From assembly GCF_001571265.1 (NCBI RefSeq), contig NZ_BCTL01000030.1:39374-103373 (forward strand): a stretch of 64,000 bases of DNA, written 5' to 3'. Both the position numbers and the translations under genes were made by a program. The notes beneath the pieces were generated by a model. It made no database searches. It was not told the DNA's origin and saw only the letters and a program-made list of their open reading frames with translations. Positions 53,913 through 63,847 of the stretch are shown in pieces. The stretch is from Cedecea neteri NBRC 105707 = ATCC 33855. GTDB lineage: Bacteria > Pseudomonadota > Gammaproteobacteria > Enterobacterales > Enterobacteriaceae. Within the stretch, counting starts at the first letter, position 1; the number at the start of each line of letters is the position of its first letter.

Positions 53913-55646
53913 TCAGCCGTGCTCCTGAGCGCTGTCGTCTTCGGCCCAGCCTTTACGCCGGGTCGTTTTACCAATCCCAGGGTTCATGCTATTGGTCGGG
54001 TCGTTGGCCTTGTAGAACTGCCTCAGCGTGTCCGGCGCTTTATAGAGATGGCCGACGTTGTGCTCGGCGGGGTACTGCGCGCCGCGTGCCTGCAACAGCG
54101 CCAGCATCTGCTCTTTCAGCTCATGCACATCCACGCCTTTTTTGACGATGTAATCCTGGTGGAAAACATGGCACATAAAGTGGCCGTAATAGAGACGATG
54201 GATAAGCTTATCGCCGATTTCCGGCGGCAGTTCTTCGAACCAGTCTTCGTCGTTGCGGCGCAGGGCGATATCCAGTGCCAGAATATCTTCCACCTCATCC
54301 GCATGCACGGCGTGATAGCGAATGGCGGCCCCGGCGGCTGCAAAGCGGTGCAGGAAGGCTTTACTGCCTTCTTCTGCGGTACAGACGAAGAAATCACCCT
54401 CGGCTGTTTTAAAGTACTCGGTCAGCCAGGCTTTGGCCTCGTCGATGCCGTCTCCGGCCATTTTTAGCAAAAGATGGTGAGGGTATTTATCGCGCCAGGT
54501 TTTCATCCGCTCCGGGAGGTGAGCCGGGAAAACGCCGCCGAGCTTCTGCATAAAGCGGTCGGTAAAGTGTGGCTTAAACAGCGAAACTTTGTCGAGCATC
54601 GCATCGGTGCGCCCCTTCATGGTGAAGAAGAACGGCATTTTGTCGGTGCCAAGCTTGTCGATCATCAGGAACGTGTCTTTACCGTATTTCTCCGCGATGT
54701 CGTAAATATCGCGGTGCATATATTCCCCGGCAACCGGCAGGTTTTCGAAGTTGGCCAGAATATGGCGACGAATTTCGGTCAGTACATCAGGCTGGTTTGT
54801 GCCGATGTAAAACACCTGCTGGCGCTTTTCCGCCGGGAAGGTGTCGAGGCGTACCGCGAAGACAGCCAATTTGCCCGCGCAGCCGGATGATTCAAACAGG
54901 CGGTCGGGGTCAGCGTTATAGCGCGCGGGCGTGTCGGCCTCAACGTCGCGCACGCGGGTGACATAATCATGGTCGTGAGCGTGGCGGCCATCGTGCTGCA
55001 CATCGCTGTCTTTCACTCGTTCGTCATCTAATGCGCTGAGGATTTGCTCCGGAGTGGTGCCCAGGTTAATCCCCAGATGGTTCACCAGCTGCAGCTTGCC
55101 GCTGTCATCAATGCGGGCGAAAAGCGACATTTCGGTATAGGCTGGGCCGCGCTGCACCAGCGAACCGCCGGAGTTATTACAAATGCCGCCGACAACCGAC
55201 GCGCCAATACAGGAAGAGCCAATCACCGAATGCGGCTCACGCCCGAGTGGCTTAAGCGCTTTTTCCAGCGAGTAAAGCGTGGTGCCGGGGTAAGCCAGCA
55301 CCTGCTCGCCCTTATCCAGCAGATGCAGCTTGTCGAGGCGCAGCGTACTGATGATCACAATATCGCGATCGTAGTCGCTACCGCTTGGCGTCGAGCCTTC
55401 GGTCAGGCCGGTGTTAGCCGCCTGCATAATAATGATTTTATCCGCCGCGACGCAGGCGCTTAATACGCGCCACAGCTCCAGCAGGGTGCCGGGAAACACC
55501 ACCGCCAGCGCTTCCCCCTGGCCTGAACGGAAGCCTTTACGGTAGCGGGCCGTTTTGGCCGGATCGGTTAAAACATGGTGCGAGCCAACGTGGCGAGAGA
55601 GTTCGTTTATCAGCGTTTTATTATCGGAATTCATCAAAACAGACAT
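53913..55646 (-). CDS. dld: D-lactate dehydrogenase (quinone), FAD-linked
   Basis: Peripheral inner-membrane enzyme that oxidises D-lactate and reduces quinone. 577 residues. The FAD-binding part has YPGTTLYSLEKALKPLGREPHS and GGICNNSGGSLVQRG, and the C-terminal membrane-binding domain has the characteristic SMNPGIGKT. I start at MSVLMNSDNKTL, with AAGGAG eight bases upstream; the longer frame is not conserved. Divergent from bglX, as in E. coli. Confidence 0.96.
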   Translation of the reverse strand: MSVLMNSDNKTLINELSRHVGSHHVLTDPAKTARYRKGFRSGQGEALAVVFPGTLLELWRVLSACVAADKIIIMQAANTGLTEGSTPSGSDYDRDIVIISTLRLDKLHLLDKGEQVLAYPGTTLYSLEKALKPLGREPHSVIGSSCIGASVVGGICNNSGGSLVQRGPAYTEMSLFARIDDSGKLQLVNHLGINLGTTPEQILSALDDERVKDSDVQHDGRHAHDHDYVTRVRDVEADTPARYNADPDRLFESSGCAGKLAVFAVRLDTFPAEKRQQVFYIGTNQPDVLTEIRRHILANFENLPVAGEYMHRDIYDIAEKYGKDTFLMIDKLGTDKMPFFFTMKGRTDAMLDKVSLFKPHFTDRFMQKLGGVFPAHLPERMKTWRDKYPHHLLLKMAGDGIDEAKAWLTEYFKTAEGDFFVCTAEEGSKAFLHRFAAAGAAIRYHAVHADEVEDILALDIALRRNDEDWFEELPPEIGDKLIHRLYYGHFMCHVFHQDYIVKKGVDVHELKEQMLALLQARGAQYPAEHNVGHLYKAPDTLRQFYKANDPTNSMNPGIGKTTRRKGWAEDDSAQEHG

Positions 55647-55822
55647 GGATCCACTCCTTGTGGTGGCATCAAAAAGCCTGTCGTTAAGCATAGCGCCGAA
55701 AAACGTGAGCGTAACGAGGAAATCTCCGCGAAATCAGCAGCCAGGCTTTGCTACGCTCTTCTTACCGTGGTGGCGATGTGGCAAACTGCACGCCTTAACA
55801 AACGCTTGTGAGAGTGAATCCG

Positions 55823-58120
55823 ATGAAATGGCTCTGTTCTGTAGGGGTTGCCGTAAGCCTGGCGCTGCAGCCTGCGCTGGCCGACGAAATGTTTGGCCCG
55901 CACCCTTTAACGCCGGAAGCGCGTGATGCCTTCGTCACCGACCTGCTGAAAAAAATGACCACCGACGAAAAAATCGGTCAGCTACGTTTAATCAGCGTCG
56001 GCCCGGATAACCCGAAAGAAGCCATCCGCGAGATGATCAAAGACAGTCAGGTGGGGGCGATTTTCAACACCGTTACCCGGCAGGACATCCGCGCCATGCA
56101 GGACCAGGTGATGCAGCTCAGCCGCCTGAAAATTCCTCTCTTCTTCGCCTACGATGTGGTGCACGGTCAGCGCACCGTGTTCCCGATAAGTCTCGGCCTT
56201 GCGTCCTCGTTCAATCTCGATGCAGTGAAAACCGTGGGGCGTATTTCCGCCTATGAAGCGGCGGACGACGGCTTGAACATGACCTGGGCACCGATGGTCG
56301 ACGTCTCGCGCGATCCGCGCTGGGGCCGCGTCTCTGAAGGGTTTGGCGAAGACACTTACCTGACCTCGATTATGGGGCGCACCATGGTGGAAGCGATGCA
56401 GGGCAAAAGCCCGGCGGATCGCTACTCGGTGATGACCAGCGTGAAACACTTCGCGGCCTATGGCGCGGTGGAAGGCGGCAAAGAGTACAACACCGTCGAC
56501 ATGAGCCCGCAGCGCCTGTTCAACGACTACATGCCGCCATATAAAGCCGCGCTGGACGCGGGCAGCGGCGGCGTGATGGTTGCGCTGAACTCCCTGAACG
56601 GTACGCCGGCCTCCGCAGACAGCTGGTTGCTGAAAGATTTGCTGCGCGACGAATGGAAGTTCAAAGGCATTACCATCTCCGATCACGGCGCGATTAAAGA
56701 GCTGATTAAGCACGGCGTAGCCAGCGATCCGAAAGATGCGGTGCGCATTGCGCTCAACTCCGGCATCAACATGAGCATGAGCGACGAGTACTACAGCAAA
56801 TATCTGCCAGAGCTGGTGAAAAGCGGCGCGGTGCCGATGAAAGAGCTGGATGACGCCACCCGCCACGTGCTGAACGTGAAATACGACATGGGGCTGTTTA
56901 ACGATCCGTACAGCCACCTTGGGCCAAAAGATTCTGACCCGGCAGACACCAACGCCGAAAGCCGCCTGCACCGCAAAGAAGCGCGTGAAGTGGCGCGCGA
57001 AAGCATGGTACTGCTGAAAAACCGCCTGCAAACGCTGCCGCTGAAAAAGACCGCCACCATTGCGGTGATTGGCCCGCTGGCGGACAGCAAACGTGATGCC
57101 ATGGGCAGCTGGTCTGCCGCAGGCGTGGCCGCGCAGTCCGTCACCCCGCTGGAAGGTATCAAAAATGCCGTAGGTCAGCAGGGCAAAGTGGTGTTTGCCA
57201 AAGGCGCGAACGTCACCGATGAAAAAGATATTGTCGAGTTCCTGAACCAGTACGAACCTGCGGTCACCGTTGACCCACGCACGCCGAAGGCGATGATCGA
57301 CGAAGCGGTGAATACGGCGAAAAATGCCGATGTGGTGGTGGCCGTGGTCGGTGAAGCCCAGGGCATGGCGCATGAGGCATCCAGCCGCACCAACCTGACG
57401 CTGCCGCAGAGCCAGCGCGACCTGATTGCCGCGCTGAAGGCCACCGGCAAACCGCTGGTGCTGGTGTTGATGAACGGCCGTCCTCTGGCGCTGGTGAAAG
57501 AAGATCAGCAGGCGGATGCCCTGCTGGAAGCCTGGTACGGCGGCACCGAAGGCGGGAACGCGATTGCCGACGTTCTGTTCGGCGACTATAACCCGTCCGG
57601 CAAGCTGCCAATGTCCTTCCCGCGCTCGGTCGGGCAAATTCCGACTTACTACAGTCACCTGAATACCGGCCGGCCGTACAACCCGGAAAAACCAAACAAA
57701 TACACCTCACGCTACTTTGATGAAGCGAACGGGCCGCTGTATCCGTTTGGCTACGGGCTGAGCTATACCACCTTTAAAGTGGGTGACGTGAAGCTTTCCG
57801 CGCCGACCATGCAGCGCGACGGCAAAGTTGAAGCGTCGGTTACCGTTACCAATACCGGCGACCGCGCAGGGGAAACCGTGGTGCAGATGTACCTGCAGGA
57901 CGTGACCGCTTCCATGAGCCGCCCGGTGAAAGAGCTGAAAGGCTTTAAGAAAGTGGCGCTGAAAGCGGGTGAAAGCCAGACCGTCAGCTTCCCAATCGAC
58001 ATCAACGCCCTGAAGTTCTGGAACGCGAAGATGAAGTACGACGCGGAGCCGGGCAAGTTCAACGTGTTTATTGGCCTGGATTCCGCCCGCGTGCAGCAGG
58101 GTGAGTTTGAGCTGAAATAA
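55823..58120 (+). CDS. bglX: periplasmic beta-glucosidase, GH3
   Basis: A 765-residue enzyme, the same length as E. coli BglX. Signal peptide MKWLCSVGVAVSLALQPALA. The nucleophile Asp is in GITISDHGAIKEL, and the (alpha/beta)6 domain has EGGNAIADVLFGDYNPSGKLP. The C-terminal fibronectin-III-like domain ends the protein. It can hydrolyse oligosaccharides in the periplasm and could feed the bgl system nearby, though the two are not in one operon. Confidence 0.96.
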   Translation: MKWLCSVGVAVSLALQPALADEMFGPHPLTPEARDAFVTDLLKKMTTDEKIGQLRLISVGPDNPKEAIREMIKDSQVGAIFNTVTRQDIRAMQDQVMQLSRLKIPLFFAYDVVHGQRTVFPISLGLASSFNLDAVKTVGRISAYEAADDGLNMTWAPMVDVSRDPRWGRVSEGFGEDTYLTSIMGRTMVEAMQGKSPADRYSVMTSVKHFAAYGAVEGGKEYNTVDMSPQRLFNDYMPPYKAALDAGSGGVMVALNSLNGTPASADSWLLKDLLRDEWKFKGITISDHGAIKELIKHGVASDPKDAVRIALNSGINMSMSDEYYSKYLPELVKSGAVPMKELDDATRHVLNVKYDMGLFNDPYSHLGPKDSDPADTNAESRLHRKEAREVARESMVLLKNRLQTLPLKKTATIAVIGPLADSKRDAMGSWSAAGVAAQSVTPLEGIKNAVGQQGKVVFAKGANVTDEKDIVEFLNQYEPAVTVDPRTPKAMIDEAVNTAKNADVVVAVVGEAQGMAHEASSRTNLTLPQSQRDLIAALKATGKPLVLVLMNGRPLALVKEDQQADALLEAWYGGTEGGNAIADVLFGDYNPSGKLPMSFPRSVGQIPTYYSHLNTGRPYNPEKPNKYTSRYFDEANGPLYPFGYGLSYTTFKVGDVKLSAPTMQRDGKVEASVTVTNTGDRAGETVVQMYLQDVTASMSRPVKELKGFKKVALKAGESQTVSFPIDINALKFWNAKMKYDAEPGKFNVFIGLDSARVQQGEFELK

Positions 58121-58138
58121 GCGGATTATATTTAAATT

Positions 58139-58165
58139 AAGCCACCTCTCGGGGTGGCTTTTTTA
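58139..58165 (+). terminator. terminator of bglX
   Basis: AAGCCACC and GGTGGCTT around TCTCGG, followed by six T. Confidence 0.9.
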
Positions 58166-58242
58166 TATTCTTATTTTTCAGAAGCAGCGTAACCCCGGTA
58201 TTTGACTGAGATTAACGCTTCGCTTTTCATCAAGATAGAAAG

Positions 58243-59553
58243 TCATTTATTAATAACAACGGATTTTCGATGAGTGAAAGCCAGGTAACTGTAATAGCCA
58301 CGGTATTCGCCCATGCCTGACATACCGGTACCACCAAAGGGTAGATAAGGTGATGTTGCCTGCTGCATTACGCCATTTATTATGGCATCGCCTGACGGGA
58401 TTCGGGATGTTATTTCTTTGCCTTGCTCTGTGTTATTGGTAAAAACATAGGCGGCTAAAGGTTTGGGATGATATTGATTGATGGATTCTATGGCATTGTC
58501 AATATCAGTAAACGTCAGGACTGGAAGGATAGGGCCAAATAGCTCATTGCGCATTAGTACATCATGCCAGTTTACTTCCGTCACGACCGTGGCCTGCATA
58601 TGCCTGGTTGCTACATTTGCCTGACCGCCATAGATTATTTCACCTTTGGTATATGTCAACAACCTGGTTAAATATTCTACCTGTTTTTCTGATACCAGTT
58701 TTCCAATAGCATCGATGCCTGGCATTGTTGCTTTTATTTTTTCAAGCAACTTGCTCAACAGAATGTCTTTGATGCTTTCATGGGCCAAAACATAGTCTGG
58801 TGCTACACAAGTCTGGCCACTATTAGAGAATCGGCCAAACGTCAGCATGTTAACCGTGCGGTCGATATCGGCATCGCTTAGCACAATAAATGGCGATTTA
58901 CCGCCTAACTCGAGAATAACCGGGGTAAGATTCTTTGCGGCTGCGGCCATGACGATTTTTCCGGTAGCAGGGCTGCCGGTGAAAAATATAAAATCAAACG
59001 GTAAGCTAAGAAGATAAGTATTCTCCTCTCTCCCCCCTTGTATTACCGCGATGTATTCTTCGTCAAAAGTCGATGTAATGATTTTTTCGATAACCCGGGC
59101 GCTCTCAGGGGTGAGCTCTGAAGGTTTAATTATCGCCGTATTACCACCCACAATAGCACCAAGTAGTGGGCAAAAAACAAGATTTATCGGGTAGTTGAAA
59201 GGGCCGATAATATAGCTAACGCCAAATGCTTCATGCTCAATAAAAGCCTCGGAAAAAGTTGTCCCTGGATACTCAGGCACGGCTTCCGGGGTTGCCCATT
59301 CATCAAGGTGCGCAAGCATAAAATCGAGTTCTGAAATGACCCGGCCAATTTCTGTGCGGTCAACAAGATCTTTTGATTTGCCTAGATCTTTGTCTAATGC
59401 GACATATAAATCCTCGGCGTGATCCAGGATAGACTGCTTAAGCTTTTGTAAGCTCTTTTTCCTGAATGAAATGCTTTTGGTTACGCCCGTTTTGAAAAAA
59501 TATTTTTGCGCATTAAATATTCTATGAGTCGTGGGGTTATCGGTTGTTAACAT
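58243..59553 (-). CDS. aldehyde dehydrogenase, class-3-like
   Basis: A 436-residue NAD(P)-dependent aldehyde dehydrogenase resembling ALDH3/coniferyl-aldehyde types: IIGPFNYPINLVFCPLLGAI, the catalytic Glu in LELGGKSPF and catalytic Cys in SNSGQTCVAPDYVL. It lacks the extended N-terminus of class 1/2 enzymes. No C-terminal membrane anchor is visible. It is co-directional with the folC-like gene upstream (50-bp gap), perhaps an operon. Codon use looks AT-richer than the core genes. Confidence 0.88.
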   Translation of the reverse strand: MLTTDNPTTHRIFNAQKYFFKTGVTKSISFRKKSLQKLKQSILDHAEDLYVALDKDLGKSKDLVDRTEIGRVISELDFMLAHLDEWATPEAVPEYPGTTFSEAFIEHEAFGVSYIIGPFNYPINLVFCPLLGAIVGGNTAIIKPSELTPESARVIEKIITSTFDEEYIAVIQGGREENTYLLSLPFDFIFFTGSPATGKIVMAAAAKNLTPVILELGGKSPFIVLSDADIDRTVNMLTFGRFSNSGQTCVAPDYVLAHESIKDILLSKLLEKIKATMPGIDAIGKLVSEKQVEYLTRLLTYTKGEIIYGGQANVATRHMQATVVTEVNWHDVLMRNELFGPILPVLTFTDIDNAIESINQYHPKPLAAYVFTNNTEQGKEITSRIPSGDAIINGVMQQATSPYLPFGGTGMSGMGEYRGYYSYLAFTHRKSVVINK

Positions 59554-59603
59554 TTTTTTCCGATGCTTGAGGTTGATTGATGTGTGGTGGTTAATTGTCG
59601 TTC

Positions 59604-60875
59604 TCAGCGTTGCTCTCTGGCCGGGTTCAGCTCGTTAAGCACTGGCGCTACTGAATAGAACGACCCGCATACGACAATAACATCGTCTGGATTGGCATCC
59701 CTTTTGGCTGCATCCCAGCCGGATAAAATATCCGGGAAATGTTTTGCCTCCGATAAATACTGCGCAATATCTTCTGCCTTAGAGCTTCTCGGGCCTGCCT
59801 GAATACCACAGCAATACCACTCTTCGGAAAGATCCTTTAAATAATCGATGGTGCCTTTAATGTCTTTATTAATGAGCATGCCGATCACAAAAAGATATTT
59901 ACCTTTTATAGGATAGTTACGTAACCTTTTCGCCAGGTACGCCGCAGCGTGAGGGTTATGCGCTACATCTAAAATCACTCTGGGCTTATGGTCAATTATC
60001 TGAAAACGGCCGGGTAAATTGGCCTGATGGATGACGTCATGCAGTGCACTCAACTCAAATTTAAGCCCGCTGATACGCAGCGCAGCCAGGGCGGTAGCCA
60101 CGTTATCGCGCGGCATCTTAGGTAGGTTCAGCGGAGCAATTTCGCCGAATTTATCGCTAAACGTCCATTCATCACCGCGCTCTGTTATGTGCCAGTCCAC
60201 GCCATTTTGATGGGAAATAGCGCCTATTTGCTGAGCATGGCGAAGCATTGATTCCGGGGCCTGGTGTTGCCCAATCACTGCCGGGCGCCCAGGGCGGAAA
60301 ATACCCGCTTTTATTTCACCGATGGCTTCTGTGCCTTTGCCCAGCCAGTCTTCGTGGTCCAGCGCGACGTTGGTAATAACAGAGACATCCGGCGCGAGAA
60401 TGTTGGTCGCGTCGTCACGGCCACCCATACCGACCTCAATGACTGCAACATCAACCTGAGCCCATTTCATCAGGCAGAATGCGCCCAGCGTATTGAACTC
60501 GAAAGGCGTGAGCGTGGTAGCCTGGCGCGCTTTTTCAATTTCAACAAAAGCGGCGATGTGGGCCGCATCTGACAATTCCTGGCCCTGAATGCGCACGGTC
60601 TCTTTATAGTGAATCATGTGGGGTGAACTGAAGACGCCCACTTTGTACCCTGACAGCATCAGCACTTTTTCGAGGGTATGGCAGGTGGTCCCTTTGCCGT
60701 TGGTCCCGCCGACTAAAAAAACAAAAGGCGCAGGTTTTAACACGGCAAGTTTCGCGGCGACTTCTTTTATTCTGTCTAAACCCATATCAATGACCTGCGA
60801 ATGAAGGCTGTCGATATAAGCCAGCCAACGAGGTAAATCAGAGGTGAGATCGGGTATGTTTGTGCTGTTGCTCAT
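59604..60875 (-). CDS. FolC-type folylpolyglutamate/dihydrofolate synthase paralogue
   Basis: A 423-residue Mur-ligase-fold protein, nearly the length of E. coli FolC (422). P-loop FLVGGTNGKGTTCHTLE, VIEVGMGGRDDATNI, NVALDHEDWLG and DVAHNPHAAAYL align with FolC. It is clearly diverged from the housekeeping enzyme, whose gene normally lies beside accD, so this is probably a second copy. It may glutamylate another pterin or carboxylate substrate, or supply drug-tolerant folate synthesis. The start has AGGAA. Confidence 0.85.
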   Translation of the reverse strand: MSNSTNIPDLTSDLPRWLAYIDSLHSQVIDMGLDRIKEVAAKLAVLKPAPFVFLVGGTNGKGTTCHTLEKVLMLSGYKVGVFSSPHMIHYKETVRIQGQELSDAAHIAAFVEIEKARQATTLTPFEFNTLGAFCLMKWAQVDVAVIEVGMGGRDDATNILAPDVSVITNVALDHEDWLGKGTEAIGEIKAGIFRPGRPAVIGQHQAPESMLRHAQQIGAISHQNGVDWHITERGDEWTFSDKFGEIAPLNLPKMPRDNVATALAALRISGLKFELSALHDVIHQANLPGRFQIIDHKPRVILDVAHNPHAAAYLAKRLRNYPIKGKYLFVIGMLINKDIKGTIDYLKDLSEEWYCCGIQAGPRSSKAEDIAQYLSEAKHFPDILSGWDAAKRDANPDDVIVVCGSFYSVAPVLNELNPAREQR

Positions 60876-61446
60876 TAAATATTCCTAGGTTGAACATCTT
60901 CGCTATCTGAACAAGGTGCCTACGCCAGGTTATAGTACTGATAGAAGAAAAAATAAGATGCTGTAGTTGTAAGAAACAAATAATGCATTTTTGAAGCAAT
61001 ACTGAATATTTATCCCACTGAGTTACGGGCTGGCAATCTAAGTGGGTTTTCAACATGACGAGTGGTTTGCCTGTAAAGTGAGAGCCGGTGGCTTAGGTTT
61101 GGAAAATAGTTATGTTTTTCAATATGATTTGGAGTTCATGATGTTTTTATTTATGTGTTTTTTTCCTTTCATTTAATGCCTGTTTTTGCCATAAATGCAT
61201 GCGATGAAAGTTGATAGACATCTAATGTTAGCCCTGTAAATCATTTAATCCACTTATTTAGAGTAACCTTTGCTTACAACTAGCTATACGGCAAAGCGTT
61301 CAAAACGATGAGGAACCCTATTATCTTTCTGCCCGGTAGTTAAGTAAATGCTAAGGCAAGTCTGGCGAGGAAAGATATTCTTTCTCTTTATTTACCGTTA
61401 TCTGCTGAGGTGATGTTACCCGGCATACTGGTACAGTGTGGTTTAT
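60876..61446. other. AT-rich intergenic region
   Basis: About 570 bp between the divergent folC-like and DUF302 genes. It is AT-rich, with no frame longer than short chance stretches and no clear repeat. It must hold promoters for both flanking genes. Confidence 0.6.
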
Positions 61447-61968
61447 ATGCATATTTATAATGTTAAAACGTTATCGGTATCTCATGCTACGGTCATCATC
61501 AGCGTCGCTTATGATGATTTTACCCACCATTTCGAATCGCTGACAGGGCAATTTGATGAGGCGAGAATTCGTTCGGTTTCGACGGAAGATATTGCTGGTG
61601 AGATAGCCAAAATGGAAGGGGAGGAGGGATTTATGATATTCGGAAAACAAAAACATGGCGCGCTTTTTCCCGTAAGTGAGGAAAGAAAAAAAGCTTGTCG
61701 ATATTATATTGGTAATCCACTTATATTGTCGTCAATGAACCAATATGATATTCGCGCAGGGCTGTCGGCCCCGCTCACGGTGTTAATGTATGAAGTCGAT
61801 AAAAGCGCATTAGCCGTTGAGTTTGATTTGCCGACGTCGATTTTTGGCAGCTATAACGTGCCTGAAATCACCGTGGTTGGCGAAGTCTTACATGCCCGTT
61901 TGCTTCGCCTGATTGACAAAACGACTAAGCAGGTCAAACAATCCCGTTCGTCTAAAACAATGCATTAA
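61447..61968 (+). CDS. DUF302-domain protein
   Basis: A 173-residue protein of the DUF302 (TT1751-like) type: HIYNVKTLSVSHATVIISVAY, FMIFGKQKHGALFPV, YYIGNPLILSSMNQYD and SAPLTVLMYEVDKSALAVEFDLP. The fold is a small alpha/beta sandwich of unknown function. No signal peptide. I start at the ATG at 61447; an in-frame GTG three codons earlier is equally possible, and neither has a strong ribosome site. A terminator follows. Confidence 0.8.
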   Translation: MHIYNVKTLSVSHATVIISVAYDDFTHHFESLTGQFDEARIRSVSTEDIAGEIAKMEGEEGFMIFGKQKHGALFPVSEERKKACRYYIGNPLILSSMNQYDIRAGLSAPLTVLMYEVDKSALAVEFDLPTSIFGSYNVPEITVVGEVLHARLLRLIDKTTKQVKQSRSSKTMH

Positions 61969-62048
61969 TTTAAAATTAAATTGTCTGCATAGGGTGTTGA
62001 ATATCGGGTGACCGATGCCAGGAGGACAAGGAATGTTTTGTACTGGGT

Positions 62049-62087
62049 AAACCGCTGCCGTGAATCATTCTGGGCAGCGGTTTTTTT
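62049..62087 (+). terminator. terminator of the DUF302 gene
   Basis: AAACCGCTGCC and GGCAGCGGTTT form an 11-bp stem followed by seven T. Confidence 0.9.
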
Positions 62088-62128
62088 ATTTTGATCGAGG
62101 CAAAAATATGTCGGTCTTGTATGTAACT

Positions 62129-62992
62129 TTAGTTGACCGGGTTCAGGACAAAATTGAAGTCCAGGGTGCAGAAAGATTGCTGGCAAAATGTACCGTCAGG
62201 CGCAATGCCCGGCGCGTGCTTAATCCAGTCGGCAATCAATGACGTTCGTACCCCAAAAACGCTATCCGAATTGAGGCGATCGTCATCTTTATTGAAGATA
62301 TGCGTAATTAAACGCTGGTATCCCTCCGCATTGATCATAAAGTGAAGATGCGCCGGGCGCCACGCACCTCTCCCCTGGGCCGCAAGCAGGCTGCCAACCG
62401 GGCCATCGCTGGGGATCTCGTAAGCTTCAGGAACCACGGTTCTGAAAAAGAACTCTCCCTGTGAGTCAGCCTTCATGACACCGCGACAGCGAAGTCCGTG
62501 AACATCCGATGCCTGCACATCGTATTGGCCATCGCCGTCGGCGTGCCAGATATCAATCGTTGCATTGGCGACCGCTTCCCCGCTAATCCCGATGACTTTG
62601 CCTTTTACAAACCACGGTGTGCCCGGTGCACCCTGTGAAAAATCCTCTCCCGCTGCAAGCAGCGGAGCTTCTGCCACATGGAAAGGCCCAAATACGGTGG
62701 ACTCCGTGCAGCCAACGGGTTTTCGATTATTTTGTGCAATAACCAAAGAAGATAATCCCAGCACATCGGAAAGCAAAATAAACTCCTGGCGCTCGGGGCT
62801 GCAATATTTTCCAACCTGGGTAAGAAATTCAATGCCTTTCTCCCACTCCTGTTCCGTCAGCTGGACTTCCCGGGCAAAAGAATGCAAATGCTCGATCAGG
62901 CCAGTAAAAATTGTATGCATCCGGTCGTCGGTGGGAATTGAAATGTTGGAAAGCACTTCCTGGGTAATATTTTTATCATCAATATTTAACAT
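62129..62992 (-). CDS. intradiol ring-cleavage dioxygenase
   Basis: A 287-residue Fe(III) dioxygenase of the catechol/hydroxyquinol 1,2-dioxygenase family. The N-terminal helical dimerisation domain has IFTGLIEHLHSFAREVQLTEQEW. The beta-sandwich carries the iron ligands: Tyr in DGQYDVQ, Tyr in PEAYEIPSDGP, and two His in RPAHLHFM. The extended N-terminus and GCTESTVFGPFHVAEAP favour a hydroxyquinol type. I start at MLNIDDKNITQEV; 18 upstream residues are not conserved. No other ring-cleavage pathway genes are in the window. Confidence 0.9.
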   Translation of the reverse strand: MLNIDDKNITQEVLSNISIPTDDRMHTIFTGLIEHLHSFAREVQLTEQEWEKGIEFLTQVGKYCSPERQEFILLSDVLGLSSLVIAQNNRKPVGCTESTVFGPFHVAEAPLLAAGEDFSQGAPGTPWFVKGKVIGISGEAVANATIDIWHADGDGQYDVQASDVHGLRCRGVMKADSQGEFFFRTVVPEAYEIPSDGPVGSLLAAQGRGAWRPAHLHFMINAEGYQRLITHIFNKDDDRLNSDSVFGVRTSLIADWIKHAPGIAPDGTFCQQSFCTLDFNFVLNPVN

Positions 62993-63271
62993 TTTATTAT
63001 ATCTCGCTGCCACGAGGGGTAAGGTGAGGGACAAACAATGTGACACTGACTTTTGAAACTTAAAATATCTCCCTCTGACATTAGTGTAATGAAGTGTATT
63101 ATTTTTGGTTTAATTGTTTTTGTGTGGTTACTAAGAAATTAGATGTCTAATTTCGCGGGTTTGTCTGGTTTTTACGGTTATTCGAATAAACAAAAAAATT
63201 TATAAAAATAAACATGAATAAAATACGGCAGTGAAGCGTTAGCTAAGTATGTTTGCTACCGGAAAGACTCC

Positions 63272-63847
63272 ATGCTGCGTATTCTTCTGAAAATAACCCT
63301 CGGCCTGATGATCAGCCCCTGGCTGTATGCCGCGCCGGAAATCTACAGCGTTCTCACGCCGCAAACCGCGATAGAACTTTCATGGCACGCTTTTGGCGGG
63401 ACTTCTCAGGCGCACCTCGATGGTGTCACCGGCTCACTTTTGCTGGATGCAGGGAACGACATGCACGACAGCATCAGCGTGCGTATCCCGGCTGCTACGC
63501 TCCAGGCATCCAATAGCTTACTCACTTATCAATTACAGGGCGGGCTATTCTTCGATACGGCACATTACCCCTCGCTCTCCTTTACAAGCAGCAGAGTCGT
63601 GGCCGAAGGGCTGGGGCATTACCGGATTTTTGGCCTGCTGCAGGTAAAAAATGTTCGGCGCGCGGTGGTTCTTGAGGCCAACATGGACGGCGATCCCGCC
63701 GCTGCGGCAGATAAAAGCTTCATCTCGTTACGTGCGACAACGGTGATTTCACGCGCGGCCTTTAACATGGATAAATTTGAGGCCGTGGTGGACGACAGGA
63801 TTTCGATTGAGATTAAGATCCGAGCAAGGAGTAGCCAGGCTGGCTAG
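63272..63847 (+). CDS. YceI-like periplasmic protein
   Basis: A 191-residue protein with signal peptide (MLRILLKITLGLMISPWLYA) and a YceI-type beta-barrel: LSWHAFGGTSQAHLDGVTGSL, ISVRIPAATLQA, FDTAHYPSLSFTSSRV, and RAAFNMDKFEAVVDDRISIEIKIRA. YceI proteins bind isoprenoid or polar lipids. The charged tail replaces the usual ending. It stands alone after a 279-bp AT-rich gap. Confidence 0.82.
   Translation: MLRILLKITLGLMISPWLYAAPEIYSVLTPQTAIELSWHAFGGTSQAHLDGVTGSLLLDAGNDMHDSISVRIPAATLQASNSLLTYQLQGGLFFDTAHYPSLSFTSSRVVAEGLGHYRIFGLLQVKNVRRAVVLEANMDGDPAAAADKSFISLRATTVISRAAFNMDKFEAVVDDRISIEIKIRARSSQAG

Noticed and set aside
55988..57658. 556-codon open frame on the minus strand
   Set aside because: It is fully antisense to bglX, whose codon bias produces long shadow frames. 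No ribosome site or recognisable protein.
62023..62051. AGGAGG followed by ATG and a five-codon frame
   Set aside because: It ends after MFCTG, overlaps the terminator of the DUF302 gene, and has no sign of being a leader peptide for a downstream gene.
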